DNA of 64,000 bases from Salegentibacter sp. (GCA_017795085.1 CP051246.1:3288514-3352513); one strand, 5' to 3'; positions 26,737-36,285 are shown, counted from the stretch's first letter. The notes: a model not told the origin generated them from the letters alone. Program-made: numbers and translations.

Positions 26737-27711
26737 TTATCTGGTCCTATTCATTAATCGTTCCCCAAAAAGCCGAAGCGGTTCTTTCTTTTCTTCAGAA
26801 ATATTCATTTTTTCCAATACTTTGAAAGCTTTTTGGGTATATTTTTCAATTTCCTGCCGGGTTAAATTGGCAGCCCCGCTACTTTCAAACAATGTTTTTA
26901 CCGCTTCAATTTTCCCACTATTATCGTCTGGGCTTATACTATACAAGTGTTCAAGCTCACCGGCCTCATTCTGCCCGGCATATTCCACAGCTTTTAAGTA
27001 CAGAAAAGTTTTTTTGTTTTCAATAATATCGCCCCCGGTTTGCTTTCCAAAGGTCTCCGGATTTCCAAAAGCATCCAGATAATCATCCTGGAGCTGAAAA
27101 GCAATACCTAACAATCTTCCGTATTCATAAACAGCTTTTTTACAATCTATACTGGTTTTAGCTACAATAGCCCCCATTTGTAAAGAAGCTCCCACCAATA
27201 CCGCGGTTTTAAATTCAATCATTTTAAGGTAATCCTCAATACTCACATCTTCGCGGGTTTCAAAATCAATATCATATTGTTGGCCTTCACAAACCTGCAT
27301 GGCCGTTTTAGTAAATAACTGCGCTAACTCCTTAAAAAGCGATCCCTCATAATTTTCAAACAATTGGTAAGCATTAATCAGCATTGCGTCACCAGACAAA
27401 ATACCGGTATTAACATCCCATTTTTCGTGCACGGTTTCCCTCCCCCTTCTCAAAGGCGCATCGTCCATAATATCGTCGTGTACCAAAGAAAAATTATGGA
27501 AAATCTCTATAGCCAGAGCTGCATCTAAGGCTTTTTTATAATTGGCTCCAAAAATTTCAGCAGCCATCAACACTAAAACAGGTCTCAATCTTTTTCCTCC
27601 CAAACCAAGAATGTACACCATTGGCTCATAAAGATTTGCTGGCTCTTTAACGCTTACCTGATTATTGAGGTATTTGATAAATTCTTTCCGATAATATAAA
27701 ATGTCTTGCAT
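26737..27711 (-). CDS. Polyprenyl diphosphate synthase (short-chain, FPP/GGPP type)
   Basis: The 324-residue enzyme condenses isopentenyl diphosphate units. The first aspartate-rich motif is HDDIMDDAPLRRG at about residues 78-90 and the second is LQDDYLDAFG. GGKRLRP near residue 38 binds the diphosphate. A Phe sits five residues before the first DDxxD, which usually limits the chain to C15-C20, but the product cannot be fixed from this alone. I chose the ATG at 27711 because the promoter lies between it and a longer in-frame start. Confidence 0.9.
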   Translation of the reverse strand: MQDILYYRKEFIKYLNNQVSVKEPANLYEPMVYILGLGGKRLRPVLVLMAAEIFGANYKKALDAALAIEIFHNFSLVHDDIMDDAPLRRGRETVHEKWDVNTGILSGDAMLINAYQLFENYEGSLFKELAQLFTKTAMQVCEGQQYDIDFETREDVSIEDYLKMIEFKTAVLVGASLQMGAIVAKTSIDCKKAVYEYGRLLGIAFQLQDDYLDAFGNPETFGKQTGGDIIENKKTFLYLKAVEYAGQNEAGELEHLYSISPDDNSGKIEAVKTLFESSGAANLTRQEIEKYTQKAFKVLEKMNISEEKKEPLRLFGERLMNRTR

Positions 27712-27715
27712 GCCC

Positions 27716-27747
27716 CAAAAATAATGTAAATCTATACACAATAACAA
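27716..27747 (-). promoter_or_regulatory. Promoter of the polyprenyl synthase gene
   Basis: On the minus strand TTG (27745-27747) is followed after 21 nt by TATTTTTG (27716-27723). The start codon begins 4 nt later, at 27711, which suggests a leaderless or nearly leaderless transcript. Confidence 0.55.
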
Positions 27748-27867
27748 CTTAAAAATTAGCCTTATTTAAATTCATTTTCGATGTTTCTTATTAATTTTTC
27801 AGAAAATTTTAAAGTAAAAACTATTCTGATTCGTCTTTAATAATATAAAGCCGGCTAAAGCTATAAA

Positions 27868-28425
27868 ATGTCCCAACAAAACAAGGAGAACATAATTGAA
27901 GATACTGTAAGCAATTACAGTGATAAGTTACTGGCATTTATAAAACCCAAGGTTAAAAACGATGAAGATGCCGAGGATATTTTACAGGAGGTCTGGTACC
28001 AGTTTAGCAATCTCACCAATATTTCTCAAATTGTAAATATAGGAAACTGGCTTTATCGCGTGACTCGTAATAAAATTACCGACAGCTACCGGAAGAAAAA
28101 AACCGGCAACCTGGAAGATTATGATTTTGAAGATAATGATGATTTTTCTTCTATAAAAAATCTCTTGCTCTTAGACGAAGCAAAAGATCCTGAACTTAAG
28201 TTCTTCCAGGAAGAAATATGGAAAGCCCTTTTTGAAGCACTGGAAGAACTACCGGAGGATCAGCGATTGGCTTATATGGAAAACGAGATTGAAGCTAAAA
28301 CCTTACAACAAATTGCTAAAGAGCAAAATACAAACATAAAAACCATTATTAGCAGGAAGCATTATGCAGTTAAACATTTACGCATACGCCTACACCAGCT
28401 TTATAGTGATTTAAAAAATTATTAA
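27868..28425 (+). CDS. ECF-type RNA polymerase sigma-70 factor
   Basis: The 185-residue protein has region 2 at about residues 15-80 (DEDAEDILQEVWYQFSNL and NWLYRVTRNKITDSYRKKK) and region 4 near 125-180 (ELPEDQRLAYMENEIEAKTL, then QQIAKEQNTNIKTIISRKHY). This is the two-domain plan of extracytoplasmic-function sigma factors. A 105-residue single-span protein follows after 10 nt. No classical FecR-type anti-sigma domain is present. No clear TAnnTTTG box stands upstream, so it may depend on its own sigma factor. Confidence 0.9.
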   Translation: MSQQNKENIIEDTVSNYSDKLLAFIKPKVKNDEDAEDILQEVWYQFSNLTNISQIVNIGNWLYRVTRNKITDSYRKKKTGNLEDYDFEDNDDFSSIKNLLLLDEAKDPELKFFQEEIWKALFEALEELPEDQRLAYMENEIEAKTLQQIAKEQNTNIKTIISRKHYAVKHLRIRLHQLYSDLKNY

Positions 28426-28435
28426 ATAAAAAGTT

Positions 28436-28753
28436 ATGCAGAGAAAAGGAAAATTTAGGGCAAAATTCATACTGATTCCCCTGGTGATACTTTTTTTGGT
28501 CACCGCAATTGTAATGTGGCTATGGAATGCCATTTTACCCACGGTACTGGACGTAAAAACAATTACTTACTGGCAGGCTATGGGAATTCTTGTACTGAGT
28601 AAAATCTTATTTGGAGGGTTCTCCGGATGTAAGAAAGGACAAGATAAACATCGAAAAAATCTAAGAAAAAAGTTTAAAAGTATGTCGACTGAAGAAAGGG
28701 AAAAATTCAGAAAAATGTGGAAACAAAAATGCAAAAATAGTCCCTTCCATTAA
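28436..28753 (+). CDS. Small membrane protein paired with the ECF sigma factor
   Basis: The 105-residue protein has a basic N-terminus, a hydrophobic segment at about 10-32, a second at about 45-62, and a very basic soluble tail (KHRKNLRKKFKSMSTEERE and on to KCKNSPFH). It is encoded 10 nt after the sigma factor and is surely co-transcribed. Position suggests an anti-sigma or sensor role, but it has no recognised anti-sigma domain. The tail with Cys and His could bind metal; that is only an inference. Confidence 0.75.
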   Translation: MQRKGKFRAKFILIPLVILFLVTAIVMWLWNAILPTVLDVKTITYWQAMGILVLSKILFGGFSGCKKGQDKHRKNLRKKFKSMSTEEREKFRKMWKQKCKNSPFH

Positions 28754-28777
28754 GCTTAAAAAACTACGGAAACTTTT

Positions 28778-28809
28778 TTTGTTTTTAAAGTTTCCAAGAC
28801 TTATATTTG
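28778..28809 (+). promoter_or_regulatory. Promoter of the TetR-TolC-HlyD-RND operon
   Basis: TTTG (28778-28781) and TATATTTG (28802-28809) are separated by 20 nt, a near-ideal Bacteroidota promoter. The element overlaps an in-frame TTG at 28807, which therefore cannot be the translation start; the GTG at 28828 is the likely one. Confidence 0.75.
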
Positions 28810-28827
28810 CACCCAAATTTTCATGCA

Positions 28828-29442
28828 GTGAAGAATAAAATTATAGAACAGGCAACAGAAATGTTCCTTAACATAGGCTTTAAAAGCGCTACTATGGATG
28901 ATATTGCCCAGAAAATGGGAATATCAAAAAAAACTATTTACGCTTATTTTAAAACAAAATCAAAACTCGTGGAAGCAAGTGTCCAACTCATTTTTAATGA
29001 AATAACCACCGCAATTAGCGATTTACAAGAAGAGGAATTAAACCCTGTAATAGAAATTTTCCAGATGAAGGAACTCGCAAACAAAATGCTAAAAAATGAG
29101 AAAACCTCTCCTCATTTTCAGCTTCAAAAATATTATCCCAGAATTTACGATAAATTTCGCAACAAACAATTTGATGTTACCCAACAATTTGTAATCAACA
29201 ACTTACAACGAGGGATTACTACGGGACATTACCGAAGCGATATTCCTATTTCTTTTATAAGCAGGTTGCATTTTGTGGGAATGTTAAGCATAAAAGACCA
29301 AAATTTATTTCCGGAAGAAGAATACACCAATCTTAAGTTGATGGAATATTTTTTAGAATATCACCTACGGGCTATCGTTAACGAGAAAGGTCTGAAAACA
29401 TTAAATAAAATCCTTAAAAATAAAGAGCAAAACAATGCGTAA
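28828..29442 (+). CDS. TetR/AcrR family transcriptional regulator
   Basis: The protein of about 204 residues has an N-terminal helix-turn-helix (MDDIAQKMGISKKTIYAYF at about residues 22-40) and a variable ligand-binding domain. It heads an operon with tolC-, hlyD- and RND-type genes and overlaps the tolC-like start by 8 nt. It is therefore very probably the local repressor of this efflux system. The start is GTG at 28828; an upstream TTG falls inside the promoter. The inducer is unknown. Confidence 0.9.
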   Translation: MKNKIIEQATEMFLNIGFKSATMDDIAQKMGISKKTIYAYFKTKSKLVEASVQLIFNEITTAISDLQEEELNPVIEIFQMKELANKMLKNEKTSPHFQLQKYYPRIYDKFRNKQFDVTQQFVINNLQRGITTGHYRSDIPISFISRLHFVGMLSIKDQNLFPEEEYTNLKLMEYFLEYHLRAIVNEKGLKTLNKILKNKEQNNA

Positions 29443-30784
29443 ACTATTAATCCTTCTTATTTTTATAAGTGGAAGCCTGGCAGCGCAACAAGCCGATTCT
29501 ACCTACAGGTTTTCTATGGAAGAAGCCATAAAATTTGGCATAGAGAATAATTATTCTTCAGTAAATGCCGAGAAAGATGTAGAAATTGCCTTAAAACAAA
29601 AATGGGAAATTATTGCTCAGGGACTCCCGCAAATTGACGCGACAGGAGAATATCAAAACAACCTGAAACTTCCCGTACAATTACTTCCAGCAGAAATTGC
29701 CGGCGGAGAACAAGGCGAATTTATCCCGGTAACTTTTGGCCAGCAGCACAGTGTAAATGGTACTGCTACCTGGAACCAACTCATTTTTGACGGGTCTTAC
29801 ATCGTGGGTATCCAATCATCCAAAACACTGCTTCAGATTTCCAAAAATTCAAAAACAAAAACCGATCAGGAAATTAAAAAAGCAATTATCGATGCCTACG
29901 GTAATGTCTTACTTGCTGAAGAGAACATTGTTATTCTGGAAGAAAACCTCGAGAACATTCAAAGTAATTTAAAAGAAACCCGGGCTTTATATGAAAACGG
30001 AATGAGTGAGCAGGAAGATGTACAACAATTAGAAATTACCGAGCTCACTATCGACAATAATTTAAATCGGAGCCGCCGCATGCGTGATATTGCATACGAA
30101 ATGTTGAATATCACCCTGGGATTGCCAATAACGGCCAATGTAGAACTTACCGAGCAACTCGAAGATTTATCGATGGAGTATTTTGACCTGGCCCTTTTGG
30201 AGAAAGAAATTCCTATTGAAGAAAACATAGATTATCGAATTGCTAAAAACACAGCTGAATCGGCAGAAATTGAAGTCAAATTGGAAAAAGCCAAAGCTCT
30301 GCCTACCCTTAGCGGATTTCTAAATTACGGGGTCCAGGGTTTCAATCAGGATTTTACATTTTTTGACAGTGAACAAGAATATTTCACCCAATCCCTGCTC
30401 GGAATTAGCCTGAACATCCCAATTTTCAGCAGCGGGATGCGAAGTGCTCGCACACAGCAAAAGAAAATTGCCTACGAGCAAAAACTTGAAGAACTGGAAC
30501 AAACCGAAAATGAAGTAAAAAACAAAATCAATACCGCCAAAAGCGATTACGAATTCAGTTTAGAGAACTTTTCAGTGCAGCAAAAAAACCTTGCATTATC
30601 CGAAAGAATTGAAGAAAAAAACCAGGTTAAGTATTTTGAAGGTGTAGGCAGCAGTTTTGAATTACGGGAAGCCCAGCAACAACTCTACACCGCACAACAG
30701 GAATATTTAGAAGCAATGTTAGAAGTAATTACCAACAAAGCTGAACTGGAAAATTTACTGGACACCACCACTTATGAAGAGTAA
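29435..30784 (+). CDS. TolC family outer-membrane efflux protein
   Basis: The 449-residue protein has a signal peptide (MRKLLILLIFISGSLAAQQ) and two tandem halves rich in heptad-type helices, with barrel strands such as TATWNQLIFDGSY and LGISLNIPIFSSG. This is the usual TolC duplicated plan. It should form the trimeric exit duct for the adjacent HlyD-type adaptor and RND pump. Its start overlaps the TetR stop by 8 nt, indicating translational coupling. Confidence 0.92.
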   Translation: MRKLLILLIFISGSLAAQQADSTYRFSMEEAIKFGIENNYSSVNAEKDVEIALKQKWEIIAQGLPQIDATGEYQNNLKLPVQLLPAEIAGGEQGEFIPVTFGQQHSVNGTATWNQLIFDGSYIVGIQSSKTLLQISKNSKTKTDQEIKKAIIDAYGNVLLAEENIVILEENLENIQSNLKETRALYENGMSEQEDVQQLEITELTIDNNLNRSRRMRDIAYEMLNITLGLPITANVELTEQLEDLSMEYFDLALLEKEIPIEENIDYRIAKNTAESAEIEVKLEKAKALPTLSGFLNYGVQGFNQDFTFFDSEQEYFTQSLLGISLNIPIFSSGMRSARTQQKKIAYEQKLEELEQTENEVKNKINTAKSDYEFSLENFSVQQKNLALSERIEEKNQVKYFEGVGSSFELREAQQQLYTAQQEYLEAMLEVITNKAELENLLDTTTYEE

Positions 30785-30888
30785 ACCACTTAGAGGCAAA
30801 CCCATGAAGCATTTAGAAGAAATAATTTTCGATTTCGAGGGAAACCTCAGAGCATTTAAATCTCGATTATTGAGTAACACTAAAATGA
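30784..30888. repeat. Dispersed intergenic repeat, copy 2
   Basis: Two half-units are seen: AGAGGCAAACCCATGAAGCA, and GAGGGAAACCTCAGAGCATT followed by TAAATCTCGATTATTGAGTAA. The second half-unit is nearly identical to the copy at 48079-48131. It fills the gap between the TolC and HlyD genes and creates a false N-terminal extension in front of HlyD. Confidence 0.65.
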
Positions 30889-30908
30889 CCTATCACAGCA
30901 ATACAATC

Positions 30909-32087
30909 ATGAAAAAAGCAGCATTATTATTAAGCATTCCTTTTCTTTTATTCTCCTGCGGAGGAAATAATGAAGAATCGATAGACGATATTATTGAACG
31001 TGGCGACCTTCAGGAAATAAGGCAACACAAATCAGAGTTAAGTCAGCTACAAAGCGAACTTACCGGTAAAATTGACAAACTGGATAATGCGATTGACAAT
31101 CTGGATAAGAATCGCAGACTGGATTTAGTAAATACCCGCAAAATTCAGGATACTTTATTTAAGCATTATGCCGAAGTTCAGGGAGATGTCGCGACCGATG
31201 AAAACATTATTATTTATCCTGAATTTACCGGGATTCTCACTGAAATACTGGTAAACGAAGGGGATCGAGTTTCCCGTGGACAAGTACTCGCCAGAATTGA
31301 TGACGGCGGTTTAAGCAGTGAGGTTGCTCAACTGGAAACCCAGGTAGCCCTTTCAAAAACCACTTTTGAACGACAAGAGCGATTATGGGAACAAAATATT
31401 GGTTCTGAGATGCAGTATTTAGAAGCAAAAACCAATTACGAAGGCAATCAAAATGCACTAAAACAACTCAAAGCTCAGGTTGCAAAAACGGTGGTAAGAG
31501 CCCCCTTTAGCGGGACTATTGACGAGATTATTTCTGACCCTGGTGAAGTAGTTAGCCCGGGACAAAACCAATTGTTCCGTTTGGTTAGTCTAAAGAATAT
31601 GTATGTAGAAGCTGATGTTCCGGAAAATTACCTTAATACAATTAGCAAAGGCACCGGAGTAAAAGTTGAAATAAACACCCTTAATGACGAGTTTGAAGGT
31701 GAAGTTCGCCAGGTGGGAAACAATATTAACCCTAACAACCGAACCTTTAAGGTGAAGGTAGCTGTACCCAATAAAGATGGCTTGTTAAAACCAAATCAGA
31801 TTGCCACGATTAAACTAAACGATTACACATCAGAAAAGGCTATTATTATTCCTGAAAACGTGGTGCAAAGAAATGCACACGACCAGACCATTGTATATGT
31901 TCTGGAAGATTTTTCAGAAGAAGAGCAAACCGGCGTAGCCGTTAAAAAAGTGGTAAAAACCGGGCTGTCTTATCAGGATAATATTGAAATTACCTCAGGA
32001 CTTAACCCCAATGAAGAACTCATTATTGAGGGTGCTAAAAATTTAAGAGACGGACAAGAAGTAAAAATTAGAAACGAAGAACAATAG
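30909..32087 (+). CDS. HlyD/RND periplasmic adaptor lipoprotein
   Basis: The 392-residue membrane-fusion protein starts at an ATG giving a lipoprotein signal peptide (lipobox LFSC, Cys at about 17). It has a coiled-coil region at about 25-75, a biotinyl-lipoyl-like half-motif near EILVNEGDRVSRGQVLARID, and a second half near VVRAPFSGTIDEI. Beta-barrel and membrane-proximal domains complete it. It links the RND pump to the TolC protein. An in-frame upstream start at 30774 would translate the intergenic repeat and lose the lipobox, so I rejected it. Confidence 0.92.
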   Translation: MKKAALLLSIPFLLFSCGGNNEESIDDIIERGDLQEIRQHKSELSQLQSELTGKIDKLDNAIDNLDKNRRLDLVNTRKIQDTLFKHYAEVQGDVATDENIIIYPEFTGILTEILVNEGDRVSRGQVLARIDDGGLSSEVAQLETQVALSKTTFERQERLWEQNIGSEMQYLEAKTNYEGNQNALKQLKAQVAKTVVRAPFSGTIDEIISDPGEVVSPGQNQLFRLVSLKNMYVEADVPENYLNTISKGTGVKVEINTLNDEFEGEVRQVGNNINPNNRTFKVKVAVPNKDGLLKPNQIATIKLNDYTSEKAIIIPENVVQRNAHDQTIVYVLEDFSEEEQTGVAVKKVVKTGLSYQDNIEITSGLNPNEELIIEGAKNLRDGQEVKIRNEEQ

Positions 32088-32092
32088 TTAAT

Positions 32093-35000
32093 ATGAAACT
32101 GGATAAAGAATTTAAACTCTCGTCCTGGGCTATTGGCAACAAAATGACGGTTTACGTTATTATTGCCATCATTATGATAGGCGGACTTATGTCTTATTAT
32201 AGTATGCCTCGTGAAGCTTTTCCTGAAATAATAAAAACAAAAATTTACGTGAGCTCGGTCAACCCGGGAAACTCAGCTGAAGATGTTGAGAAGTTTATCA
32301 CTGAGCCACTGGAAGAAGAATTCAACGATATTAGTGGCGTTAAGGAAATCACCTCTACAACACTTCAGGATTACTCCATTGTAATTGTTGAATTTGAAGA
32401 AGACGAAGTGGTAGAACTTGCCAAACAAAAGGTAAAAGACAAGGTAGATATGGTAAAAGCCGAAACTACCTGGCCAACACTTGATAATGGAGCCAAAGTT
32501 GAACCCAATGTTTTTGACCTTAATATTTCAGAAGAACAACCCATTCTAAATATCAATTTAACCGGTGACTATACAGTTCAACAGTTAAAAGAGTATGCCG
32601 AATACCTACAGGAACGTATTGAATTACTACCTCAAATTAAAGAGGCCGGAATTCGTGGTGCTGAAGAAATGGAGGTTGAAATTGCCGTTGATATTTATAA
32701 GATGACCGCCTCACAGGTGGGTTTTGATGATATTGTGAATTCGGTTAGCGCTGAAAACCGCACAATTTCCGGTGGAAATATCATCACAAGCGGCGTACAG
32801 AAAAACATTAGGATTATCGGTGAAATTGAAGATCCCGATGAACTTGAAAATGTGGTGGTAAAACGGGACGGCGGTAATATCTTTTTAAAGGATATTGCCA
32901 ATATAAATTTCAAGGAAAAAGACCCCACCACTTTTGCCCGTGAATACGGCGATCCCGTGGTAATGCTCGATATTAAAAAAAGGGCCGGTAAAAATATGAT
33001 CGAGGCCGTTGATGAAATCAAACAAATTGTAGAAGAAGAACAGGAAAGCTACCTACCCGAAAGCTTACATGTTAGCCTTACCAACGACCAGTCTACCAAT
33101 ACCGAAAGCCAGGTAGACGACTTGGTAAACAACATTATTTTTGGGGTGATTTTAGTGGTTTTGGTATTGATGTTTTTTCTCGGTTTCAGGAACGCACTTT
33201 TTGTGGGGATTGCCATTCCGCTATCCATGTTACTTTCTTATATCATTCTGTCCAGTCTCGGTTTTTCCCTAAACACCATGGTTCTTTTTGCCCTGGTTAT
33301 GGGACTCGGAATGCTGGTAGATAATGGAATTGTAGTGGTAGAAAACGTCTATACCCTTATGGATGAAGGGATGCCACCCCTTAAAGCAGCCAAACAAGGT
33401 TTAGGGGAAATTGCCTGGCCAATTATTGCCTCTACGGCTACCACTCTAGCCGCCTTTTTTCCACTTGGCCTCTGGCCCGGGACCATCGGTAAGTTTATGA
33501 TGATTTTCCCAATGACCCTGTCTATTGTTTTAGGCTCCTCACTTTTTGTGGCTTTAATTATCAATTCTATGCTTACTTCCCAATTTATGAAAGTTGAGGA
33601 AGAAGAATTCACCAAGAAAAAACTTATAAGATTCAGCCTTATTTTGGGAATTGGCGGGTTAATCCTGCTTTTTGGCGGATTTGCCCTTTCCGTAGGGGGT
33701 ATGCGTGCCATTGGTAATATCATGATTTTAGGGGCAATTTTGCTATGGCTCTATAAATATGTACTTTCAAAAGGGGTGAAATTCTTTCAGACACGGGCAT
33801 TAAAAAGCCTTGAAAACAAATACGAAAACTTTTTAAAATATGCGCTTCGCGGAAAAAAAGCCTATACCTTTTTCTTCGGAACGCTTCTTATGCTGTTTAT
33901 CTCGTTCGCACTAATTGGTATAGTACAACCTAATGTGTTGTTCTTTCCTGAAAATGAACCGAACCAGATTATAACCTATATTGAATATCCGGAAGGTACC
34001 GATATCAAAAAGACCAATGAGCTTACCAAGAAAGTAGAGCAACGCATTTTTGAGACTATTAAAAAATATGAAGACGAAGATGGGCGAAACTTTATGGTAG
34101 AATCGGCTATCTCTCAGGTTGGTGAAGGTGCCGGAAATCCGCAAACCGATGGGGGGCAGCAAAATGAAATGCCTCATAAAGCGAAAGTCACCCTTTCTAT
34201 GCGGGAGTTTACAGAGCGTCGCGGAGTACGAAGTAGCGATGTATTAAGTGAAGTTCGGGATGCGGTACAAGGTTTCCCGGGCGTTTCAATAATAGTTGAA
34301 AAAGATGCTGCAGGCCCGCCTTCAGGCTACCCTATTAATATGGAGTTAAAAGGGGAAAATTATGAGCAAATGCTGGCAGAAGCCGAAAACCTGCGTTCTT
34401 ATATCCAGGAACTAAATATTGCAGGAATTGAAAATCTTCAACTTGACGTAAATAAATCAAAAGCTGAAGTTGATGTAAAAGTAGACCGTCGTAAAGCAGG
34501 ACGGTTGGGGGTTTCTACCTCTCAGGTTGGCCAAACTTTACGACGAGCAATTTACGGGGAAGAAATTTCAACTTATAAAGATGGTGACGACGATTACGAA
34601 GTTAATGTTCGGTTTAACGATGAGTTTCGATATAATGAAAACGTATTGTTTAATCAACCTATTACTTTTAAAGATCAAAACACCGGTGAAATTATTCAGG
34701 TTCCAATTTCATCTCTGGTAACCAGCGAAAAATCATCCTCTTTCAGTGCGATAAAACGTAAAGATTTAAAACGGGTAATCACTATTTATTCCAATGTTTT
34801 AGAAGGCTATAATGGAAACCAAATTGTAGGCCAGTTAAAAACTGAATTAAATAATTACGACCTGCCACAAGACGTTAGCCTTGAGTTTACGGGCGAACAG
34901 GAAGAACAAGAGGAAAATATGAGCTTCCTTATTAAAGCTTTGCTCATTGCCGTTGGAGGAATTTTATTGATTTTGGTAGCGCAATTTAACTCGGTCTCCA

Positions 35001-35566
35001 AGCCTATTATTATTGTAATGGCAGTGGTATTGAGTTTGGTTGGAGTATTCTTAGGCCTTATTGTTTTCCAAATGGACTTTATCATTATTATGACGATGAT
35101 GGGAATTATCTCCCTGGCCGGAATTGTAGTGAATAATGCTATTGTATTGGTAGATTATACGCAAATTTTAATTGACCGTAAGAAAGATGAACTTGGCCTT
35201 GAAGATGATGAACTTTTAACCCGCGAACAATATTTTGATTGTATTGTAAGAGGTGGTAAATCAAGGTTACGACCGGTATTGCTTACAGCCATTACCACCG
35301 TACTGGGATTAATTCCCTTAGCCATCGGATTAAATATAGATTTCTTTGGATTATTTATAGACTATGATGCGGGATTCTATATTGGTGGTGATAATGTAAT
35401 TTTCTGGGGACCATTGGCCTGGACGGTTATCTTCGGTTTGGTATTTGCCACTTTCCTTACCCTGGTGGTAGTGCCGGTGATGTTTTACCTGATAAACCGT
35501 GCCAAGGTTAAAATAGCCGATAAGCGCAAGGAAAGAAAACAGAAAAAGCTCGAAGCCAGGGCTTAA
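32093..35566 (+). CDS. RND efflux pump permease (AcrB/HAE-like)
   Basis: The 1157-residue inner-membrane protein shows the twelve-helix RND plan with two large periplasmic loops, starting MKLDKEFKLSSWAIGNKMTV. TM4 reads LVMGLGMLVDNGIVVVENVY; AcrB has an Asp-Asp pair where this protein has Asp-Asn. Extra hydrophobic sequence around residues 505-560 makes it about 100 residues longer than AcrB. It lies 5 nt after the adaptor gene in the TetR operon. The substrate range (drugs, bile-like or lipid molecules) cannot be predicted. Confidence 0.93.
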   Translation: MKLDKEFKLSSWAIGNKMTVYVIIAIIMIGGLMSYYSMPREAFPEIIKTKIYVSSVNPGNSAEDVEKFITEPLEEEFNDISGVKEITSTTLQDYSIVIVEFEEDEVVELAKQKVKDKVDMVKAETTWPTLDNGAKVEPNVFDLNISEEQPILNINLTGDYTVQQLKEYAEYLQERIELLPQIKEAGIRGAEEMEVEIAVDIYKMTASQVGFDDIVNSVSAENRTISGGNIITSGVQKNIRIIGEIEDPDELENVVVKRDGGNIFLKDIANINFKEKDPTTFAREYGDPVVMLDIKKRAGKNMIEAVDEIKQIVEEEQESYLPESLHVSLTNDQSTNTESQVDDLVNNIIFGVILVVLVLMFFLGFRNALFVGIAIPLSMLLSYIILSSLGFSLNTMVLFALVMGLGMLVDNGIVVVENVYTLMDEGMPPLKAAKQGLGEIAWPIIASTATTLAAFFPLGLWPGTIGKFMMIFPMTLSIVLGSSLFVALIINSMLTSQFMKVEEEEFTKKKLIRFSLILGIGGLILLFGGFALSVGGMRAIGNIMILGAILLWLYKYVLSKGVKFFQTRALKSLENKYENFLKYALRGKKAYTFFFGTLLMLFISFALIGIVQPNVLFFPENEPNQIITYIEYPEGTDIKKTNELTKKVEQRIFETIKKYEDEDGRNFMVESAISQVGEGAGNPQTDGGQQNEMPHKAKVTLSMREFTERRGVRSSDVLSEVRDAVQGFPGVSIIVEKDAAGPPSGYPINMELKGENYEQMLAEAENLRSYIQELNIAGIENLQLDVNKSKAEVDVKVDRRKAGRLGVSTSQVGQTLRRAIYGEEISTYKDGDDDYEVNVRFNDEFRYNENVLFNQPITFKDQNTGEIIQVPISSLVTSEKSSSFSAIKRKDLKRVITIYSNVLEGYNGNQIVGQLKTELNNYDLPQDVSLEFTGEQEEQEENMSFLIKALLIAVGGILLILVAQFNSVSKPIIIVMAVVLSLVGVFLGLIVFQMDFIIIMTMMGIISLAGIVVNNAIVLVDYTQILIDRKKDELGLEDDELLTREQYFDCIVRGGKSRLRPVLLTAITTVLGLIPLAIGLNIDFFGLFIDYDAGFYIGGDNVIFWGPLAWTVIFGLVFATFLTLVVVPVMFYLINRAKVKIADKRKERKQKKLEARA

Positions 35567-35662
35567 ATCAACAAACTCAGGGGCAAGCCCCTGAAGTATT
35601 AGAAGATATATTTTAATCAAGGCAAGCTTTGAAGTATTTAAGCTAGATTATCAAGTCAAATA
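35567..35662. repeat. Dispersed intergenic repeat, copy 3
   Basis: Half-units GGGGCAAGCCCCTGAAGTAT and CAAGGCAAGCTTTGAAGTAT are followed by TTAAGCTAGATTATCAAGT. The order and spacing match copy 2. It starts directly at the RND stop codon. Confidence 0.6.
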
Positions 35663-35670
35663 GTAAATTA

Positions 35671-35709
35671 AAAAAGGCCCCGAAATTTTTAAATTTCGGG
35701 GCCTTTTTA
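35671..35709. terminator. Bidirectional terminator of the efflux operon and the MORN-like gene
   Basis: AAAAAGGCCCCGAAATTT pairs with AAATTTCGGGGCCTTTTT. The genes on the two sides converge here. Confidence 0.9.
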
Positions 35710-35727
35710 ATTTTTAAAACGCCAGAT

Positions 35728-36090
35728 TTAATCGTTGCTCACAATATTAGCTTCGCTTTTCCAGCTGTTAACATTGGCAATCTTATTATTGTCATAATCT
35801 ACCTCAGTCAACTTGTTATCATTCCAAAAAAACCATTTACCAGCTTTTTTACCATTGGCGTACTGCGCGATGGCTTCCTTATCACCTTCTTGGTTGTAAG
35901 AAATCCACTCACCGTGGAGTTTCCCGTCCTTGTACGTTCCTTCTTGTTTAACACTTCCATCTTCATAATAAAAAGTACCTTTTATTAATTCTCCGTCTTT
36001 CTCGAAAACAGGCTCAGGACGCTCCTGGCCTATCACACTGCCTCCTGCTACAAGCAGGGCAGCTATCATTAGTGATTTTATCCTTTTCAT
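35728..36090 (-). CDS. Secreted MORN/YwqK-type repeat protein
   Basis: The 120-residue protein has a signal peptide (MKRIKSLMIAALLVAGGSVIG). It carries three or four short repeats of the MORN/YwqK type (GTFYYEDGSVKQEGTYKDGK, LHGEWISYNQEGDK, KAGKWFFWNDNKL). Such repeats form beta-hairpin sheets and occur in many exported Bacteroidota proteins. No activity can be inferred. It stands alone with its own promoter. Confidence 0.85.
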   Translation of the reverse strand: MKRIKSLMIAALLVAGGSVIGQERPEPVFEKDGELIKGTFYYEDGSVKQEGTYKDGKLHGEWISYNQEGDKEAIAQYANGKKAGKWFFWNDNKLTEVDYDNNKIANVNSWKSEANIVSND

Positions 36091-36116
36091 AATATTTTTA
36101 TTTAAACTATACTTTA

Positions 36117-36124
36117 CAAATATA
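36117..36124 (-). promoter_or_regulatory. -7 promoter element for the MORN-like gene
   Basis: On the minus strand TATATTTG matches TAnnTTTG, 26 nt before the ATG at 36090. Confidence 0.6.
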
Positions 36125-36285
36125 GCAATATTTTTACATTAAATCAATAATTACATAACATTAACTTAACATTGCAATTATTAACAACTGTTTTACAGCA
36201 CTTTAAATACATCCCTTCAAATAACATATAAACAAAAATCTTTACTTTATGCTGATAATTTTCGGTTTTACAGCGAATAACTTCT

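Noticed and set aside
28807..28827. TTG start for the TetR-type gene
   Set aside because: The codon lies inside the -7 promoter element, so it cannot be on the mRNA.
30774..30908. N-terminal extension of the HlyD-type protein
   Set aside because: It would translate the dispersed repeat and bury the lipoprotein signal peptide that starts at 30909.
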